A DNA stretch of 64,000 nt. It comes from Aradus depressus. Taxonomy: Eukaryota > Arthropoda > Insecta > Hemiptera > Aradidae. Of the stretch, positions 63,263 to 64,000 are shown in pieces. The notes under the pieces were generated by a model, which saw only the letters and a list, made by a program, of their open reading frames with translations, was not told where the DNA came from and made no database searches. Each line of letters opens with the position of its first letter. The first letter of the stretch is position 1. The translations under genes and the position numbers were made by a program. Location of the stretch: contig OY759215.1 in the NCBI GenBank assembly GCA_963662175.1, positions 25,719,079-25,783,078 on the forward strand, given 5' to 3'.

Positions 63263-64000
63263 TTATTTAAAAGGATATCAATTGCGATGAGTGTTAAGCA
63301 TCAAAGGGAATACACATAGAGAAAGAAATATATTTTGTACCTATAAAAAATATTTTTTTATTATTTTCTAGTGCTATAATATAGAATATTATATGCAAGT
63401 TATATATGCAAAATACAGGGGAGATGAGTGATTTATGTAGTCCATTAATTATGCGGGTAGAGGGTGGCCAATTTGTAATCTGGACAAGTGGCCAATCTAG
63501 GGCTCCTAAATGGATAGGGATAGAGCTGAACCCTAGGGAGCCTCGAGTAACCGAGGTTCACAATGACCAGATAGCCAATAATGGCCGTTTCATTGCAGTC
63601 AGACCCTCAAATTGAAGATGCGGCGATAAGATAAGAGACAAATCTCCAGTTTCAATTACCACTGGAGAAGCTAAAGAGGGTGGTATCATTTGGTTGAAGG
63701 GATGGCTATTATAATGTTTAGTTGTTTAGACAATTTATTATGGAAAGGAAAACACAACATGTTGGCTAACAATGAGAATAAAATAATTGAAATTCAGAAA
63801 GATTCTCTTTTATAAATAATAATAAAATTGTCTTTATTACTTAGCCAAAAATACAATTACAATTCAAAATTATGGATAACATTTTGACAGATACCCCTGG
63901 TACATACCATCGGGGGAAGTTCAAAGGCTATAATTTTTACTTTATTTTCTATATATAACAAAAGATTCAAGCAACATAATTTAAAAAAAATAAGAAAGTA
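63263..64000. other. No gene recognised
   Basis: A 69-codon plus frame (63,406-63,615) has no motif I recognise. The last 170 bases include ATTGTCTTTATTACTTAGCC and CCCCTGGTACATACCATCGG, possibly an inverted LINE 3' end. The window ends in AT-rich DNA. Confidence 0.3.

Overview
The window is AT-rich, repeat-choked eukaryotic DNA with no recognisable host gene, no rRNA and no genuine tRNA gene. The mix of repeats points to an arthropod: jockey-type LINE fragments, a mariner relic, a piggyBac-type MITE, tRNA-derived SINEs, Penelope-like retroelements (PLEs), and one SINE end carrying (TTAGG)4, the insect telomere motif. An insect, possibly a hemipteran, is my best guess; the order is not proven by anything here.

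Layout. 1-23 kb is a mosaic of old insertions: small hairpin elements at 0.6, 8 and 11.1 kb, a mariner relic at 2.8-3.7 kb, a 350-bp inverted-repeat pair at 3.9 and 9.1 kb, several copies of a 330-bp tRNA-derived SINE, 5'-truncated LINE tails, a piggyBac-type MITE at 16.3 kb whose empty-site paralogue is the first 130 bases of the window, and a 50-bp tandem repeat at 17.5 kb. 23-29.6 kb has a decayed PLE, a poly-C minisatellite, a LINE tail and a SINE split by a hairpin element with a 12-bp target duplication.

29,643-51,125 is the dominant feature: seven almost identical head-to-tail PLE units of about 3.12 kb, all on the minus strand. The 811-aa product carries a Penelope-type reverse transcriptase followed by a GIY-YIG endonuclease. 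Copy 1 is fully open; copy 6 is open apart from a shifted last ~20 residues; copies 2-5 are split by length change in one homopolymer; copy 7, at the 5' end of the array, is 5'-truncated. Each unit holds a hammerhead-ribozyme-like motif about 50-90 nt from its 3' end, so a read-through transcript could be cut into unit-length RNAs.

51-64 kb returns to a mosaic: PLE 3' ends, SINEs, palindromic and tandem arrays, another hairpin element and LINE tails.

The most interesting thread joins the array to the rest: the same hammerhead-like core (CUGANGA, one extra base, stem II, GAAA, a very short self-complementary stem III, then UH) appears at many further loci, mostly as inverted pairs inside short hairpin elements, several of which are bounded by 12-15-bp direct repeats. 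This looks like a set of short non-autonomous, ribozyme-bearing elements plausibly mobilised by PLE machinery. All family assignments come from reading motifs by eye; no database search was possible.
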